A DNA stretch of 64,000 bases from Roseateles noduli (GCA_002205125.1 NIOE01000018.1:62001-126000), one strand, 5' to 3'; shown: positions 1-9,382, counted from the first letter of the stretch. Program-made: numbers and translations. The notes: generated by a model not told the origin, from the sequence alone.

Positions 1-525
1 CAGCACGTGCAGCAGCGATGGGCAGGCGGCGCGCGCCGTGCGCAGCGCGTCGAGCGCGCCGCCTTCGACGATCGCGACCTTGGCCTCGCTGTCCTTCAGC
101 CGGTACTCCAGCGCGTCGGGACCGAAGAGCATCGACAGCGGCATCGCGACCGCGCCGAGCTGGTTGATGGCGATGTGCGCGACGGCGGTCTCGAAGCGTT
201 GCGGCAGCACGAGCGCGACGCGGTCGCCGGCCTCGACGCCCAGGCGCCTGAGCGCGTTGGAGAGCCGGTTCGCCGCGCGCTGCAGCTGGCCGAAGGAGTA
301 CTGGGCGCGGCAACCGCTGTCGCTGTCGAAGAAGACGGCGGGCGCGTCGGGCGTCTCGCGGGCCCATCGACCGCAGCAGAGCTCGGCGATGGCCAGCCGT
401 TCGGGCACCTGCCAGCGGAAGGCGCCGTGGATCAGCGCATAGGCGTCGGGCGCGGCACGCGTCGCCGCGGGGGGCACGGTGATGCCGTCGGCCGGGCCGG
501 CGTCCTTGGCGGTCTTGCCGGTCAT
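1..525 (-). CDS. AMP-dependent acyl-CoA synthetase, N-terminal fragment (runs off window)
   Basis: From an ATG at 525 the minus strand stays open for 175 codons to the window edge, so only the N-terminal third or so is present. The translation shows the order typical of the ANL adenylating superfamily: a strand ending APAVFFDS, then YSFGQLQRAANRLSNAL, GDRVALVLPQ and INQLGAVAMPLSMLFGP. The ATP-binding P-loop lies outside the window. Family members activate a carboxylate with ATP to an acyl-AMP and transfer it to CoA in the cytoplasm. An acetyl-CoA-synthetase-like or medium-chain enzyme is likely, but the substrate cannot be told from this part. It is divergent from the ArsC-like gene. Confidence 0.85.
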   Translation of the reverse strand, partial: MTGKTAKDAGPADGITVPPAATRAAPDAYALIHGAFRWQVPERLAIAELCCGRWARETPDAPAVFFDSDSGCRAQYSFGQLQRAANRLSNALRRLGVEAGDRVALVLPQRFETAVAHIAINQLGAVAMPLSMLFGPDALEYRLKDSEAKVAIVEGGALDALRTARAACPSLLHVL

Positions 526-712
526 CGTGTCTCCATCCTGGTCTGGAACAAGAGCGTGGATGCTAGCGAGCGGGTCCTGGCCGGTCGTCATGGAAAGCCC
601 GTAGCGCCAAGTCGGTGCCTGGCGTGGACGGCGATGCCCGTCAGAGGTGCATGGGCGGGCGGTGGGCGATCCGCATATCGATATCTGGATCGCGCCTCCT
701 ACACTGGTCCGC

Positions 713-1063
713 ATGACGCTCAAGATCCTGCACAACCCCCGCTGCTCCAAGTCACGCGAGGCGCTCGCGCTGCTGGAGTCCCGCGGCCTCGCGCCCGAGG
801 TCGTCGAATACCTGGAGACGCCGCTGACGCTGCCCGAACTGCAGACGCTGCATCGGCAGCTCGGCACGCCGGTGCGCGCGATGGTCCGCGACAACGAGGA
901 CGACTATCGCGAGCTGAACCTGGCGGACGCTTCGCTGACCGATACGCAGCTGCTGCAGGCCGTCGCGGACCGCCCGAAGCTGCTGCAGCGGGCGATCGTC
1001 GTCCAGGACGACCGCGCGTTGATCGCGCGCCCGCCGGAGCTGCTGAACGACTGGTTGAAGTGA
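713..1063 (+). CDS. arsC: ArsC-family arsenate reductase (glutaredoxin-dependent type)
   Basis: 116-residue cytoplasmic protein of the ArsC/thioredoxin-fold family. The active-site loop HNPRCSKSREAL near residues 7-18 carries the catalytic cysteine, and the downstream VRDNEDDYRELNL and PPELLNDWL segments are typical of the group. Enzymes of this type reduce arsenate to arsenite with glutaredoxin, but many chromosomal copies without an ars operon have no proven role. No arsR, arsB or acr3 gene is beside it, so a general thiol-redox role is possible. The start at 713 is chosen because the family motif begins a few residues later; the upstream in-frame extension is not conserved-looking. Confidence 0.8.
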   Translation: MTLKILHNPRCSKSREALALLESRGLAPEVVEYLETPLTLPELQTLHRQLGTPVRAMVRDNEDDYRELNLADASLTDTQLLQAVADRPKLLQRAIVVQDDRALIARPPELLNDWLK

Positions 1064-1091
1064 CCGGCCGGCGCGCGGCCGGCTGATCCGA

Positions 1092-1586
1092 TCAGCCCTT
1101 GAAGCGCGCCAGCGCGTCGCCCGCCAGTCGGCACAGCCGCCAGTCCGGCATGATGGTCGCGCCCATCTTCTCGTAGAAGCGGATGGCGTTCTCGTTCCAG
1201 TCGAGCACGCACCATTCGAAGCGGCCGTAGTCGCGCTCGATCGCGATCTGCGCCAGACGCGTCAGCATGCGCTTGCCCAGGCCCGCGCCGCGATGCGCGG
1301 GCTGCACGTACAGGTCTTCGAGGTACATCCCCGGCTTGCCGAGGAAGGTCGAGAAGTTGGTGAAGGTCAGCGCGAAGGCGACGACCGTGCCGCTCTCGTG
1401 TTCGGCGACCATGGCCTCGCAGACGGGGCGCTCGCCGAAGAGATGCGGGAGCAGCTTCTCCGGCGTCACGTCCATCAGGTGCGTGAGGTGCTCGAAGTCG
1501 GCGAGCTCGCCGATCAGGCCGACGATCGCGGTCAGGTCGTCGGGGCGCGCGGGGCGGAGGAGATAGGCGTCTGGCGTGGCGGTCAT
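1092..1586 (-). CDS. GNAT acetyltransferase, SSAT (diamine acetyltransferase)-like
   Basis: 164-residue single-domain GNAT protein. The acetyl-CoA site is visible as YVQPAHRGAGLGKRML (motif A, Q/R-x-x-G-x-G/A), preceded by the strand GMYLEDLYV and followed by VLDWNENAIRFYEKMGA. This last block, together with NFSTFLGKPG, resembles the spermidine/spermine and thialysine N-acetyltransferase branch, so a polyamine or related amine is the likely acceptor. That is inference from motif resemblance. The gene is convergent with the ArsC-like gene and divergent from the next acetyltransferase. Confidence 0.8.
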   Translation of the reverse strand: MTATPDAYLLRPARPDDLTAIVGLIGELADFEHLTHLMDVTPEKLLPHLFGERPVCEAMVAEHESGTVVAFALTFTNFSTFLGKPGMYLEDLYVQPAHRGAGLGKRMLTRLAQIAIERDYGRFEWCVLDWNENAIRFYEKMGATIMPDWRLCRLAGDALARFKG

Positions 1587-1647
1587 TGAAACGTTCCGGA
1601 CTCGGTGAAGATACGGGACTCATTCTCGCCAGCTTCGACCGCCTCCC

Positions 1648-2220
1648 ATGCCTCTCGATCCCCTCCTGCGCGAAGTCGCCTCAGAGCTGAAGACCGACCG
1701 GTTGCTGCTTCGGACGCCCCGGCCCGGTGACGGCACGCGCGTCCACGAGGCCGTCGTCGAAACGCTGGACGCGCTGCGCGCCTGGCCGGCGTCCCTGCCC
1801 TGGGCTGTTTTCGAGCCCTCGGTCGAGGCCTCCGAGATCTACTGCAGGGAAAGCGCCGCGGCGTTCGTCAAACGCTCGTCGCTGGTGTACCTGGCGTTCG
1901 ATGCGGAGGACTCGCTGGTGGCGAGTCTCAGCCTGCACTCGATCGACTGGACCATTCCCAAGTTCGAACTCGGCTTCTGGTGCCGCACCAGTCGGCAGCG
2001 CCAGGGTCTGATGGCGGAGGCCGCTTCGGAGCTGAAGCGCTACGCGTTCGACCGGCTCGGCGCACGACGCGTCGAGGCGTTTCCCGATGAAGCCAATGCA
2101 GGAAGCCGAGCCGTCTGCGAAGCGATCGGCATGCAGTTCGAAGGGACCTTGCGCAACGACCGCGTCACGCCTGACGGCGTGTCTCGGAGCACCAGCGTGT
2201 ATGCGTCGGTGCGCGCATGA
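1648..2220 (+). CDS. GNAT acetyltransferase, RimJ/RimL type
   Basis: 190-residue acetyltransferase of the Acetyltransf_3 group, whose known members acetylate protein N-termini or small amines. Supporting segments are the N-terminal LKTDRLLLRTPRPGDG, the central strand FELGFWCRTSRQRQGLMAEA (acetyl-CoA site with R-Q-R-Q-G-L-M) and the C-terminal GSRAVCEAIGMQFEGTLRND. The start ATG at 1648 lies about 60 bp from the divergent acetyltransferase start, so the two may share a control region. The acceptor substrate is unknown. Confidence 0.8.
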   Translation: MPLDPLLREVASELKTDRLLLRTPRPGDGTRVHEAVVETLDALRAWPASLPWAVFEPSVEASEIYCRESAAAFVKRSSLVYLAFDAEDSLVASLSLHSIDWTIPKFELGFWCRTSRQRQGLMAEAASELKRYAFDRLGARRVEAFPDEANAGSRAVCEAIGMQFEGTLRNDRVTPDGVSRSTSVYASVRA

Positions 2221-2319
2221 CGTGCTGAGGGCTTTCAGTCGCCGCGAAGCCTTCCCGGCTGGCACCTATGTCTCCATGGCGAAAGCGCCCTCCCTCGCCG
2301 CGCACTACAGTCGCCCTCC

Positions 2320-3246
2320 ATGAGCACCGACCCGAGTTCCGCGCCCGCTTCCGAGTACACCGTCCGCCGTCCGCATCGCAGCGGGTTCATGCAGCTGCGC
2401 GGCCTGCGCCACCACGTGCTGCGCTGGGGTCCTGAGCCGGACGGACAGCGGCCGCTGCTCGTGATGGTCCATGGCTGGATGGACGTCGGCGCGTCGTTCC
2501 AGTTCATGGTCGACGCGTTCCGCGATGACCGCAGCGTCGTCGCCATCGATTGGCGCGGCTTCGGGCTCACCGATTCCAATGGCAGCGATGCGTACTGGTT
2601 CCCGGATTACCTCGGCGATCTGGATGCGCTGCTCGATGCCGTCAGTCCGGGCGCGCCCGTGGACCTGCTCGGTCACAGCATGGGCGGCAACATCGCGATG
2701 ACCTATGCGGGCGTGCGGCCGCAGCGGTTGCGCAAGCTCGTGAATCTCGAAGGATTCGGGCTTCCGGACACGACGCCCGAGATGGCGCCGACGCGGCTCG
2801 CAAGCTGGCTCGACGAGCTCAAGGAGCCGCAAAGCCTCAAGACCTACGACAGCGTCGAAGGCGTCGCGCAGCGGCTGATGAAGACAAATCCGCGACTCTC
2901 CGCCGACAAGGCCGCGTGGCTCGCGCCGCATTGGTCGAAGCAGGGCGTGGACGGGCGCTGGCACATCCTCGGCGACCCCGCGCACAAGCGGACCAATCCC
3001 GTGCTCTACAAGAAGGCCGAGGCCCTCGCCTGCTGGTCGCGCATCGAGGCGCCCACGCTGTGGGTCGAAGGCAGCGAGACCAAGCTCTCGCAGTGGTGGG
3101 GGGATCGCTATCCGCGCGAGGACTTCGAGAGCCGGCTCGGCGTCGTGAAGGACCTGCAGCGCGTCACGCTCCAGCAGGCGGCGCACATGATGCATCACGA
3201 CCAGCCGGAGGCGCTCGCCCGGGCGGTGCAGGAGTTTCTCGGCTAG
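2320..3246 (+). CDS. alpha/beta hydrolase
   Basis: 308-residue alpha/beta hydrolase. The oxyanion segment VMVHGWMDVG, the DWRGFG strand and the nucleophile elbow GHSMGGN (serine near residue 120) are clear. A late acidic residue is in the TLWVEGSE region and the catalytic histidine is in QQAAHMMHHDQPE near the C-terminus. No signal peptide is seen, so it is probably cytoplasmic. Substrate could be an ester, epoxide or lactone; the sequence does not decide. The stop codon overlaps the stop of the thioesterase gene on the other strand. Confidence 0.85.
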   Translation: MSTDPSSAPASEYTVRRPHRSGFMQLRGLRHHVLRWGPEPDGQRPLLVMVHGWMDVGASFQFMVDAFRDDRSVVAIDWRGFGLTDSNGSDAYWFPDYLGDLDALLDAVSPGAPVDLLGHSMGGNIAMTYAGVRPQRLRKLVNLEGFGLPDTTPEMAPTRLASWLDELKEPQSLKTYDSVEGVAQRLMKTNPRLSADKAAWLAPHWSKQGVDGRWHILGDPAHKRTNPVLYKKAEALACWSRIEAPTLWVEGSETKLSQWWGDRYPREDFESRLGVVKDLQRVTLQQAAHMMHHDQPEALARAVQEFLG

Positions 3247-3737
3247 TCCGGCGACACCACCGCCGCCTGATACGCCGCGATGAATTCCGGCGGCATCCGC
3301 TTCGGGCGGCCGCCGCTGATGTCGATGCAGACCAGCTCCCAGCGGCCTCGCATCAGCGTCTGGCCGTCGCTCGCGCGGCGCAGCTGGAAGCGGCGCTCCA
3401 TCGCCAGCTTCCCGTCACCGGACGTCAGCCAGGTGCCCAGCACCAAAGCCTCGCCCTCGAAGGACGGCAGCAGGTAGTCGTACCCGCCGTGGCGGATCGC
3501 CATCGCGCGGTCGAGCCGCCGGTAGTCCTCGATGTCCAGCCCCAGCGCCACCGAGTGCGACCACGCCACCTGCTCGCACCACTTCACGTAGACCGCGTTG
3601 TTGGTGTGATTCAGACCGTCGATGTCCGCCGCCTGGGGGCTCACCGTCAGCCGATGGGGGGACGCGTAGTCCCAGCCGCTGGACAGCGGATCGGACGGCG
3701 CGGGGATCGCTTCGCTCATCTCGGTCATCTCGCTCAT
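3243..3737 (-). CDS. acyl-CoA thioesterase, hotdog fold (4HBT family)
   Basis: 164-residue hotdog-fold thioesterase of the YbgC/4-hydroxybenzoyl-CoA type. The diagnostic helix start DIDGLNHTNNAVYVKWCEQ has the D-x-x-x-H-x-N-N pattern near residues 40-55. Such enzymes release CoA from acyl-CoA thioesters in the cytoplasm. The N-terminus reads MSEMTEMSE: three ATG codons at 3737, 3728 and 3719 lie in frame in a 9-bp repeat, so the true start is uncertain by up to six residues. It is convergent, with overlapping stops, with the hydrolase. Confidence 0.8.
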   Translation of the reverse strand: MSEMTEMSEAIPAPSDPLSSGWDYASPHRLTVSPQAADIDGLNHTNNAVYVKWCEQVAWSHSVALGLDIEDYRRLDRAMAIRHGGYDYLLPSFEGEALVLGTWLTSGDGKLAMERRFQLRRASDGQTLMRGRWELVCIDISGGRPKRMPPEFIAAYQAAVVSPD

Positions 3738-3961
3738 CGGGGGGCGCTCATCTGGGGGTGGGTTCCGTGGGATATCCGACGCTCGTGCTCGGGGTGCGAC
3801 AGGTTAGCGTCGCGAGTTAGGCAGAATGCCGCCCTTTTCCGGCGTCGTCCGTCGCCCGCGCGACCTGCGCGCACTTCGCACAAACCACGCCTCCTGAACA
3901 CCTCGTCGACCGGGTCCCGCCCGGTCGGCTCCGCCTCCCCGCCGTCCCGCTGCCCGTCCCC

Positions 3962-4822
3962 ATGAACATCATCGTCACCGAAGAACTCAAGGCCTACATC
4001 GATCCCCTCACCGAGGACGAACACGCCGCGCTGGAGCGCAGCATCCTCGCCGAAGGCTGCCGCGACGCGCTCGTGCTCTGGGGCGACATCCTCGTCGACG
4101 GCCACAACCGCCACGGCATCTGCACCAAGCACGGCATCCCCTTCCAGACGGTCCAGAACACCCGCTTCAAGTCCATGGAAGACGTCCACCTGTGGATGAT
4201 CGACCAGCACCTGGGCCGCCGCAGCGTCTCCGACTTCCAGCGCGGCGTGCTCGCCCTTCGCAAGAAGGAGATCATGGAAGCCCGCCGGCTGGCCGTGCTC
4301 AACGACCCCGCGCCCGAGGCGCCCCCCGCCGACGCCAGCGCCACGCCCGTGCCCGACGCCCCGCCGCTGAAGAGCCGCGAAGCCATCGCGCGCGCCGCGC
4401 GCATCAGCAGCGCCACCGTCACGCAGATCGAGAAGATCCAGAAGGCCGCCGCGCCTGAGCTCGTCGCCGCCGTGCGTTCGGGCGAGGTGTCGATCAGCGC
4501 CGCTGCCGTCATCTCCGACCTGCCCGCCGAGGAACAGGCCGCGGCCGCCGCCGGCGGAAAGAAGGAACTGCGTCAGGCCGCCAAGCGCGTGCGCGAGTCC
4601 AAGGTCGGCAAGAAGGCCGCGGGCGATGCGGTCGCCGAAGTCGCGGTCGCGCTGCTGGACGTGCCGACCAACGAGGACGGTGAACTCGAAGCCGATCCGG
4701 CAGTCGCCCTCCTGCGTGCGCAGGTCGGCGCCTTGCAGGACGAGAACATCAAGCTGCGCGCGCAGGTCGCGGAGCTGCAGGCGCAACTTGCCGCCGCCAA
4801 GCAGGAAGGCTCTCCCTTCTGA
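3962..4822 (+). CDS. ParB/KorB-like DNA-binding protein
   Basis: 286-residue protein with ParB-family layout. Residues 1-70 resemble a ParB N-terminal (ParB/Srx) domain, with an ILVDGHNRHGIC segment in place of the GxxRxxA box. A central region around 110-170 looks like the helix-turn-helix that follows (SREAIARAARISSATVTQIE). An alanine/lysine-rich linker and a C-terminal coiled coil (LRAQVGALQDENIKLRAQVAELQAQLAA, residues about 245-280) complete it. No parA neighbour or plasmid gene is present, so it is more likely a chromosomal regulator or mobile-element remnant than a partition protein. Confidence 0.65.
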   Translation: MNIIVTEELKAYIDPLTEDEHAALERSILAEGCRDALVLWGDILVDGHNRHGICTKHGIPFQTVQNTRFKSMEDVHLWMIDQHLGRRSVSDFQRGVLALRKKEIMEARRLAVLNDPAPEAPPADASATPVPDAPPLKSREAIARAARISSATVTQIEKIQKAAAPELVAAVRSGEVSISAAAVISDLPAEEQAAAAAGGKKELRQAAKRVRESKVGKKAAGDAVAEVAVALLDVPTNEDGELEADPAVALLRAQVGALQDENIKLRAQVAELQAQLAAAKQEGSPF

Positions 4823-4875
4823 CCCGCAGTCCTCGGTAGCAAAACCGGGGAAGGACGGCGGTGGTTGGGGACGGT

Positions 4876-4918
4876 GAGGTGTGAGGTTTCGGAGCTTGAC
4901 TCCGGGGCCTCATACCTC
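4876..4918. terminator. long two-stage hairpin between convergent genes
   Basis: Outer arms GAGGTGTGAGG (4876-4886) and CCTCATACCTC (4908-4918) pair at 10 of 11 positions. A symmetric TTT/GGG internal loop separates them from a perfect inner stem CGGAG / CTCCG (4890-4894, 4900-4904). It lies between the 3' ends of the ParB-like gene and the DUF4212 gene, where a bidirectional terminator would be expected. It has no T-run, so an RNA-processing or protein-binding role is also possible. Confidence 0.5.
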
Positions 4919-4956
4919 GGCGGCCAACGCCCAGGCCCAGGCAGGAAAACGGTCCC

Positions 4957-5358
4957 TCAGAACCCCGTGATCGGCCCGGAGCGCTCCTTCTCCGGGCGCT
5001 TTGCTTCCATCTCATCGAAATACGGTGCCGGGTCTTGCACCCCGGCGTCCGCCTCCCGGCGGTTCATGACGATCGCGTAGATGACGACGATCGCGACGTA
5101 GACGATCAGTGCGCCCTGCGATCCGACCCAGAAGCTGAACGGCCAGCCGAAGAAATCGAAGCTGAGCGCGCGGGCGAAGTACGCCACGCCGAAGGTCACC
5201 AGCGCCCACACGACGAGCAGCATCAGCGTCAGTCGCCAGTTCCCCCGCCGCACCCAGCGTCGCCGGGCGCGGAACATGCCGGAGGGGGTGCCGACGGGGG
5301 TGCCTTCGGGGCTTCCGGACGGGTAACCCGCATCGGGGACAGGCGGTTTCTGGCGCAT
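4957..5358 (-). CDS. DUF4212 small membrane protein (solute:Na+ symporter small-subunit family)
   Basis: 133-residue protein. After a proline/glycine-rich N-terminus comes RRGNWRLTLMLLVVWALVTFGVAYFAR-type sequence (first membrane helix, residues about 40-65), a short periplasmic segment FFGWPFSFWVGSQG, and a second helix LIVYVAIVVIYAIVMNR (about 85-105). This two-helix pattern is that of DUF4212 proteins, normally encoded beside an acetate-type sodium:solute symporter. No large subunit is adjacent here. The N-terminal 30 residues and the C-terminal tail are longer than in the usual 80-90-residue members. Confidence 0.7.
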   Translation of the reverse strand: MRQKPPVPDAGYPSGSPEGTPVGTPSGMFRARRRWVRRGNWRLTLMLLVVWALVTFGVAYFARALSFDFFGWPFSFWVGSQGALIVYVAIVVIYAIVMNRREADAGVQDPAPYFDEMEAKRPEKERSGPITGF

Positions 5359-5410
5359 CCCGTCATCTTAGGGAGCCCCTCCGTCCCAGCATGAGAAAAT
5401 ACCCGGCTTC

Positions 5411-5430
5411 GGGCCCCCTGCCGGGGGCTC
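5411..5430. other. hairpin in the prfB leader / divergent region
   Basis: GCCCCC (5413-5418) pairs with GGGGGC (5423-5428) across a TGCC loop, extended by a G-T and a G-C pair to 5411 and 5430. It lies 25 bp upstream of the prfB start and on the opposite side of the DUF4212 gene start. It could affect prfB mRNA folding; no T-run follows. Confidence 0.35.
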
Positions 5431-5455
5431 CACCTTCGAACGCTTCGAGCGAATC

Positions 5456-6560
5456 ATGGAAATCGAACACATCAATGCGATCGGCAACACGCTGACCGAT
5501 CTGCAAGCGCGTACCGACGCGCTAAGGGGGTACCTTTGACTACGACCGCAAAGCGCTGCGGTTGAATGAAGTCAACGCCGCCCTGGAGAACCCCAACGTC
5601 TGGAACGACCCCAAGCGGGCCCAGGAACTCGGCAAGGAAAAGCGCACGCTGGAACAGGTCGTCGAGACGATCAACCACCTGACGTCCAACATCACCGACA
5701 ACCTCGAACTGTTCGAGATGTCCAAGGACGACAACGACGTCGCCGGCATCCAGACCATCGAGGCCGAGTCCGTCAAGCTGGCCGAGAAGGTCGAGGAACT
5801 CGAGTTCCGCCGGATGTTCAGCAACCCGGCCGACCCGCTCAACTGCTTCATCGATATCCAGGCCGGCGCCGGCGGCACCGAGGCCTGCGACTGGGCCGGC
5901 ATGCTGCTGCGCCAGTATCTGAAGTACTGCGAGCGCAAGGGCTTCAAGGCCGACGTCGAAGAACAGACCGACGACGAGATCGCCGGCATCAAGAGCGCCA
6001 CCATCAAGGTGGAAGGCGAGTACGCCTTCGGCCTGCTGCGCTCCGAGTCCGGCGTGCACCGCCTGGTGCGCAAGAGCCCGTTCGACTCCTCGGGCGGCCG
6101 CCACACCAGTTTCGCCTCGCTGTTCGTGTACCCGGAAGTGGACGATTCAATCGAGATCGACATCAACCCGTCGGACGTCCGCACCGACACCTACCGCGCG
6201 TCCGGCGCCGGCGGTCAGCACATCAACAAGACCGACTCGGCGGTGCGCCTGACCCACATCCCGACCGGCATCGTCGTCCAGTGCCAGGACGGCCGCAGCC
6301 AGCACAGCAACCGCGACGTCGCCTGGAAGCGCCTGCGCTCGCGCCTGTACGACCATGAGATGAAGAAGCGCATGGCCGAGCAGCAGAAGCTCGAGGACAG
6401 CAAGACCGACGTGGGCTGGGGCCACCAGATCCGCTCGTACGTGCTGGACCAGAGCCGCATCAAGGACCTGCGCACCAACGTCGAGATCTCCAACACCCAG
6501 AAGGTGCTGGACGGCGACCTCGACGCATTCATCACCGCGTCCCTCAAGCAGGGCGTGTAA
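5456..6560 (+). CDS. prfB: peptide chain release factor 2, with programmed +1 frameshift
   Basis: RF2 recognises UAA and UGA and triggers peptide release. Reading from ATG 5456, 27 codons end in CTA AGG GGG TAC CTT and an in-frame TGA (5537-5539); shifting +1 after CTT gives GAC TAC and continues to 6560, for a protein of about 367 residues. The Shine-Dalgarno-like AGGGGG just before CTT TGA C is the classical autoregulatory frameshift site. The anticodon-like SPF motif ([13 protein letters not shown]) and the catalytic GGQ ([16 protein letters not shown]) are intact. Coding spans must be joined 5456..5536 and 5538..6560. lysS, its usual neighbour, is absent. Confidence 0.97.
5525..5540 (+). 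promoter_or_regulatory. RF2 programmed +1 frameshift site
   Basis: AGG GGG TAC CTT TGA C: an internal Shine-Dalgarno-like AGGGGG three bases before the slippery CTT, followed by a UGA with C in the fourth position. RF2 shortage lets the ribosome slip +1, so RF2 controls its own synthesis. The only difference from the most common form is TAC for TAT. Confidence 0.95.
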
Positions 6561-6578
6561 GAAAAACAAGAGACAAAT

Positions 6579-6615
6579 GCCCCGGTGCTCGATCCCCGGC
6601 CCGGGGCTTCTTCAT
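6579..6615 (+). terminator. rho-independent-like terminator after prfB
   Basis: GCCCCGG (6579-6585) and CCGGGGC (6601-6607) form a perfect 7-bp GC stem with a 15-base loop, followed by TTCTTCATT. It lies 19 bp after the prfB stop and before the pepN start. The T-tract is broken, so termination may be partial. Confidence 0.6.
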
Positions 6616-6634
6616 TCCTACAAGGAAGTCCGCC

Positions 6635-9382
6635 ATGCGTGAAGGCACTGCCACCCTGATCCGCCGCGCCGATTACGTCGCGCCGATCTTCTGGATCCGC
6701 ACCGTCGATCTGTGCTTCGACCTCGATCCGATGAAGACGCTGGTCGCCAGCAAGATGCGCCTGGAACGCAACGCCGCGGTGCCCCACGGCCCCCTGCGCC
6801 TGCATGGCGAAGAGCTCAACCTGCTGCGCGTGCTGATCGACGGCGAGAGCGTGTCCTTCCGCCAGGAAGGCCACGAGCTGATCATCGACAACGTGCCCGA
6901 CGCGGACTTCACGCTCGAGATCCGCAACACCTGCTGCCCGGAGAAGAACACGACGCTGTCGGGCCTCTACACCTCCGGCGGCAGCTTCTTCACGCAGTGC
7001 GAGGCCGAAGGCTTCCGCCGCATCACCTATTTCCTGGACCGCCCCGACGTGATGGCGGTCTACACGGTGACGATGCGCGCCGACAAGGCCAGATTCCCGG
7101 TGCTGCTGTCCAACGGCAACCTGGTCGAGTCGGCCGAACTCGACAACGGCCGTCACCTGGCGAAGTGGCACGACCCCTTCCCCAAGCCCAGCTACCTCTT
7201 CGCGATGGTCGCCGGCGACCTGGTCGCGCGCGAGCAGCGCATCCGCACCCGCGGCGGCAAGGACCACCTGCTGCAGGTGTACGTCCGCCAGGGCGACCTG
7301 GAGAAGACGGAACACGCGATGAACTCGCTGATCGCCTCCGTTGTGTGGGACGAGGCACGCTTCAACCTGCCGCTGGATCTGGAGCGCTTCATGGTCGTCG
7401 GCGTGTCCGACTTCAACATGGGCGCGATGGAGAACAAGGGGTTGAACATCTTCAACACCTCCGCGCTGCTGGCCTCGCCCGCCACCGCGACCGACGCGGA
7501 CTTCGCCCGCATCGAGTCCATCGTCGCGCACGAGTATTTCCACAACTGGACCGGCAACCGCGTCACCTGCCGCGACTGGTTCCAGCTCTCGCTCAAGGAA
7601 GGCCTGACCGTCTTCCGCGACCAGGAGTTCAGCCAGGACATGGCCGCCACGCCCAGCGCGCGCGCAGTCTGCCGCATCGAGGACGTGCGCGCGCTGCGCG
7701 CCCGCCAGTTCCCCGAGGACGCCGGCGCGATGGCGCACTCGGTCCGTCCCGACGAGTACGTCGAGATCAACAACTTCTACACCGCCACCGTCTACGAGAA
7801 GGGCGCGGAAGTCGTCCGGATGTACCAGACGCTGGTCGGACGCGACGGCTTCGCCAAGGGGATGGCGCTGTACTTCGAGCGCCATGACGGCCAGGCCGTG
7901 ACCTGCGACGACTTCGCACAGGCGATCGCGGACGCGAACCCGGGCTCGCCGCTGACGACGCGCCTGGACGCGTTCAAGCGCTGGTACGCGCAGGCCGGCA
8001 CGCCGCGCCTGCAGGCCCGCGGCGTGTACGACGCCGCCGGCCAGACCTGGACGCTGACGCTGACGCAATCGAGCGCAGCGGCTGCCGGCCAGGCCGCGAA
8101 GCTGCCGCAGGTGATCCCGGTCTCGCTGGGCCTGCTGTCGCGCGACGGCCAGGCGCTGCCGCTGATGCAGCAAGGTGAAGACGGTGCCGCCGGCGCCACC
8201 GATACCGAGCGCGTGCTGGTGTTGGACCAGGCCGAACAGTCCTTCGTCTTCGTCAACGTGCCGTCGGAGCCGGTGCCGTCGCTGCTGCGCGGCTTCTCCG
8301 CGCCGGTGGTGCTGGACGACGGCCTGGGCGACGCCGAGCTGCTGGTGCTGCTCAAGCACGACAGCGACGCCTTCAACCGCTGGGAAGCCAGCCAGCGCCT
8401 GGCGCTGAACCGGATCCTCGGCGCCGTGCGCTCGGGCCAGCCGCTGGTCCTGGACGCCGCCTACCTCGACGCGATGCGCGCCGTGCTGCGCCATCCGGAA
8501 CTGGATCCCGCCTTCAAGGCGTTGGCGCTGCAACTGCCCGACGAGGCCTACATCGCCGAGCAGCTCGACGTCGTCGACCCGCAGGCCATCCACGCAGCCG
8601 TCGAAGCGGCGCAGACGCAGCTGGCCTCGGCGCTGCAGGCCGACTGGGCCTGGGCCTTCGACGCACATCAGGTCACGACCGGCTACAACCCGGATCCGGT
8701 GCAGAGCGGCAAGCGCGCGCTGGTGAACCTGTCGCTGGCGATGCTGGTCCTGAACGCGACCCGCGGCGGCGACGGCGTGTGGCCGGGCCGTGCGTACCAG
8801 CGCTTCAAGGACGCGACCAACATGACGGACCGCATGGGCGCGCTGTCCGCGCTCGTGAACGCGCACGCGGAACTGGCCGACAGCGCGCTGGCGCGCTTCC
8901 ACGCCCAGTTCAAGGGCGAGGCGCTGGTCATCGACAAGTGGTTCGCGCTGCAAGGCCGCGCGGCCGAGCGTGACGGCAAGACCTTCGCCAAGGTCAAGCA
9001 GCTGATGAAGCACGCCGACTTCACGCTGAAGAACCCGAACCGCGCGCGCAGCCTGATCTTCTCGCTGGCGATGTTCAACCCGGCCGCCTTCCACCGCGCC
9101 GACGCGGCGGGCTACGTCTTCTGGGCGGAGCAGGTGCTGGCGCTGGACGCGATCAACCCGCAGGTCGCCGGCCGACTGGCGCGCGTGATGGACCGCTGGA
9201 CCGCGCTGGCCCAGCCGTACCGCAGCGCCGCCCGCGAAGCCATCGCCCGCGTCGCCGCCAAGCCGGACCTGTCCAACGACGTGCGCGAGATCATCCAGCG
9301 CGCGTTGGCGTCGGACACGCAGGCGGCCGCTCCGGCGCCAGCGTCCGAAGCGGCGACCGGCGAGCCGGCGGCGCAGCCCTGA
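6635..9382 (+). CDS. pepN: aminopeptidase N (M1 zinc metallopeptidase)
   Basis: 915 residues, close to the 870-890 usual for bacterial PepN. The exopeptidase motif GAMENKG and the zinc site [15 protein letters not shown] with the third ligand in [14 protein letters not shown] (HEXXH-x18-E) are intact. PepN removes N-terminal residues from peptides in the cytoplasm during protein turnover. The family's all-alpha C-terminal domain follows, and an alanine/proline-rich tail of about 25 residues (after QRALASDTQ) extends beyond it. The start at 6635 follows an AAGGAAG ribosome site. It sits between prfB and fbp without an obvious functional link. Confidence 0.95.
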   Translation: MREGTATLIRRADYVAPIFWIRTVDLCFDLDPMKTLVASKMRLERNAAVPHGPLRLHGEELNLLRVLIDGESVSFRQEGHELIIDNVPDADFTLEIRNTCCPEKNTTLSGLYTSGGSFFTQCEAEGFRRITYFLDRPDVMAVYTVTMRADKARFPVLLSNGNLVESAELDNGRHLAKWHDPFPKPSYLFAMVAGDLVAREQRIRTRGGKDHLLQVYVRQGDLEKTEHAMNSLIASVVWDEARFNLPLDLERFMVVGVSDFNMGAMENKGLNIFNTSALLASPATATDADFARIESIVAHEYFHNWTGNRVTCRDWFQLSLKEGLTVFRDQEFSQDMAATPSARAVCRIEDVRALRARQFPEDAGAMAHSVRPDEYVEINNFYTATVYEKGAEVVRMYQTLVGRDGFAKGMALYFERHDGQAVTCDDFAQAIADANPGSPLTTRLDAFKRWYAQAGTPRLQARGVYDAAGQTWTLTLTQSSAAAAGQAAKLPQVIPVSLGLLSRDGQALPLMQQGEDGAAGATDTERVLVLDQAEQSFVFVNVPSEPVPSLLRGFSAPVVLDDGLGDAELLVLLKHDSDAFNRWEASQRLALNRILGAVRSGQPLVLDAAYLDAMRAVLRHPELDPAFKALALQLPDEAYIAEQLDVVDPQAIHAAVEAAQTQLASALQADWAWAFDAHQVTTGYNPDPVQSGKRALVNLSLAMLVLNATRGGDGVWPGRAYQRFKDATNMTDRMGALSALVNAHAELADSALARFHAQFKGEALVIDKWFALQGRAAERDGKTFAKVKQLMKHADFTLKNPNRARSLIFSLAMFNPAAFHRADAAGYVFWAEQVLALDAINPQVAGRLARVMDRWTALAQPYRSAAREAIARVAAKPDLSNDVREIIQRALASDTQAAAPAPASEAATGEPAAQP

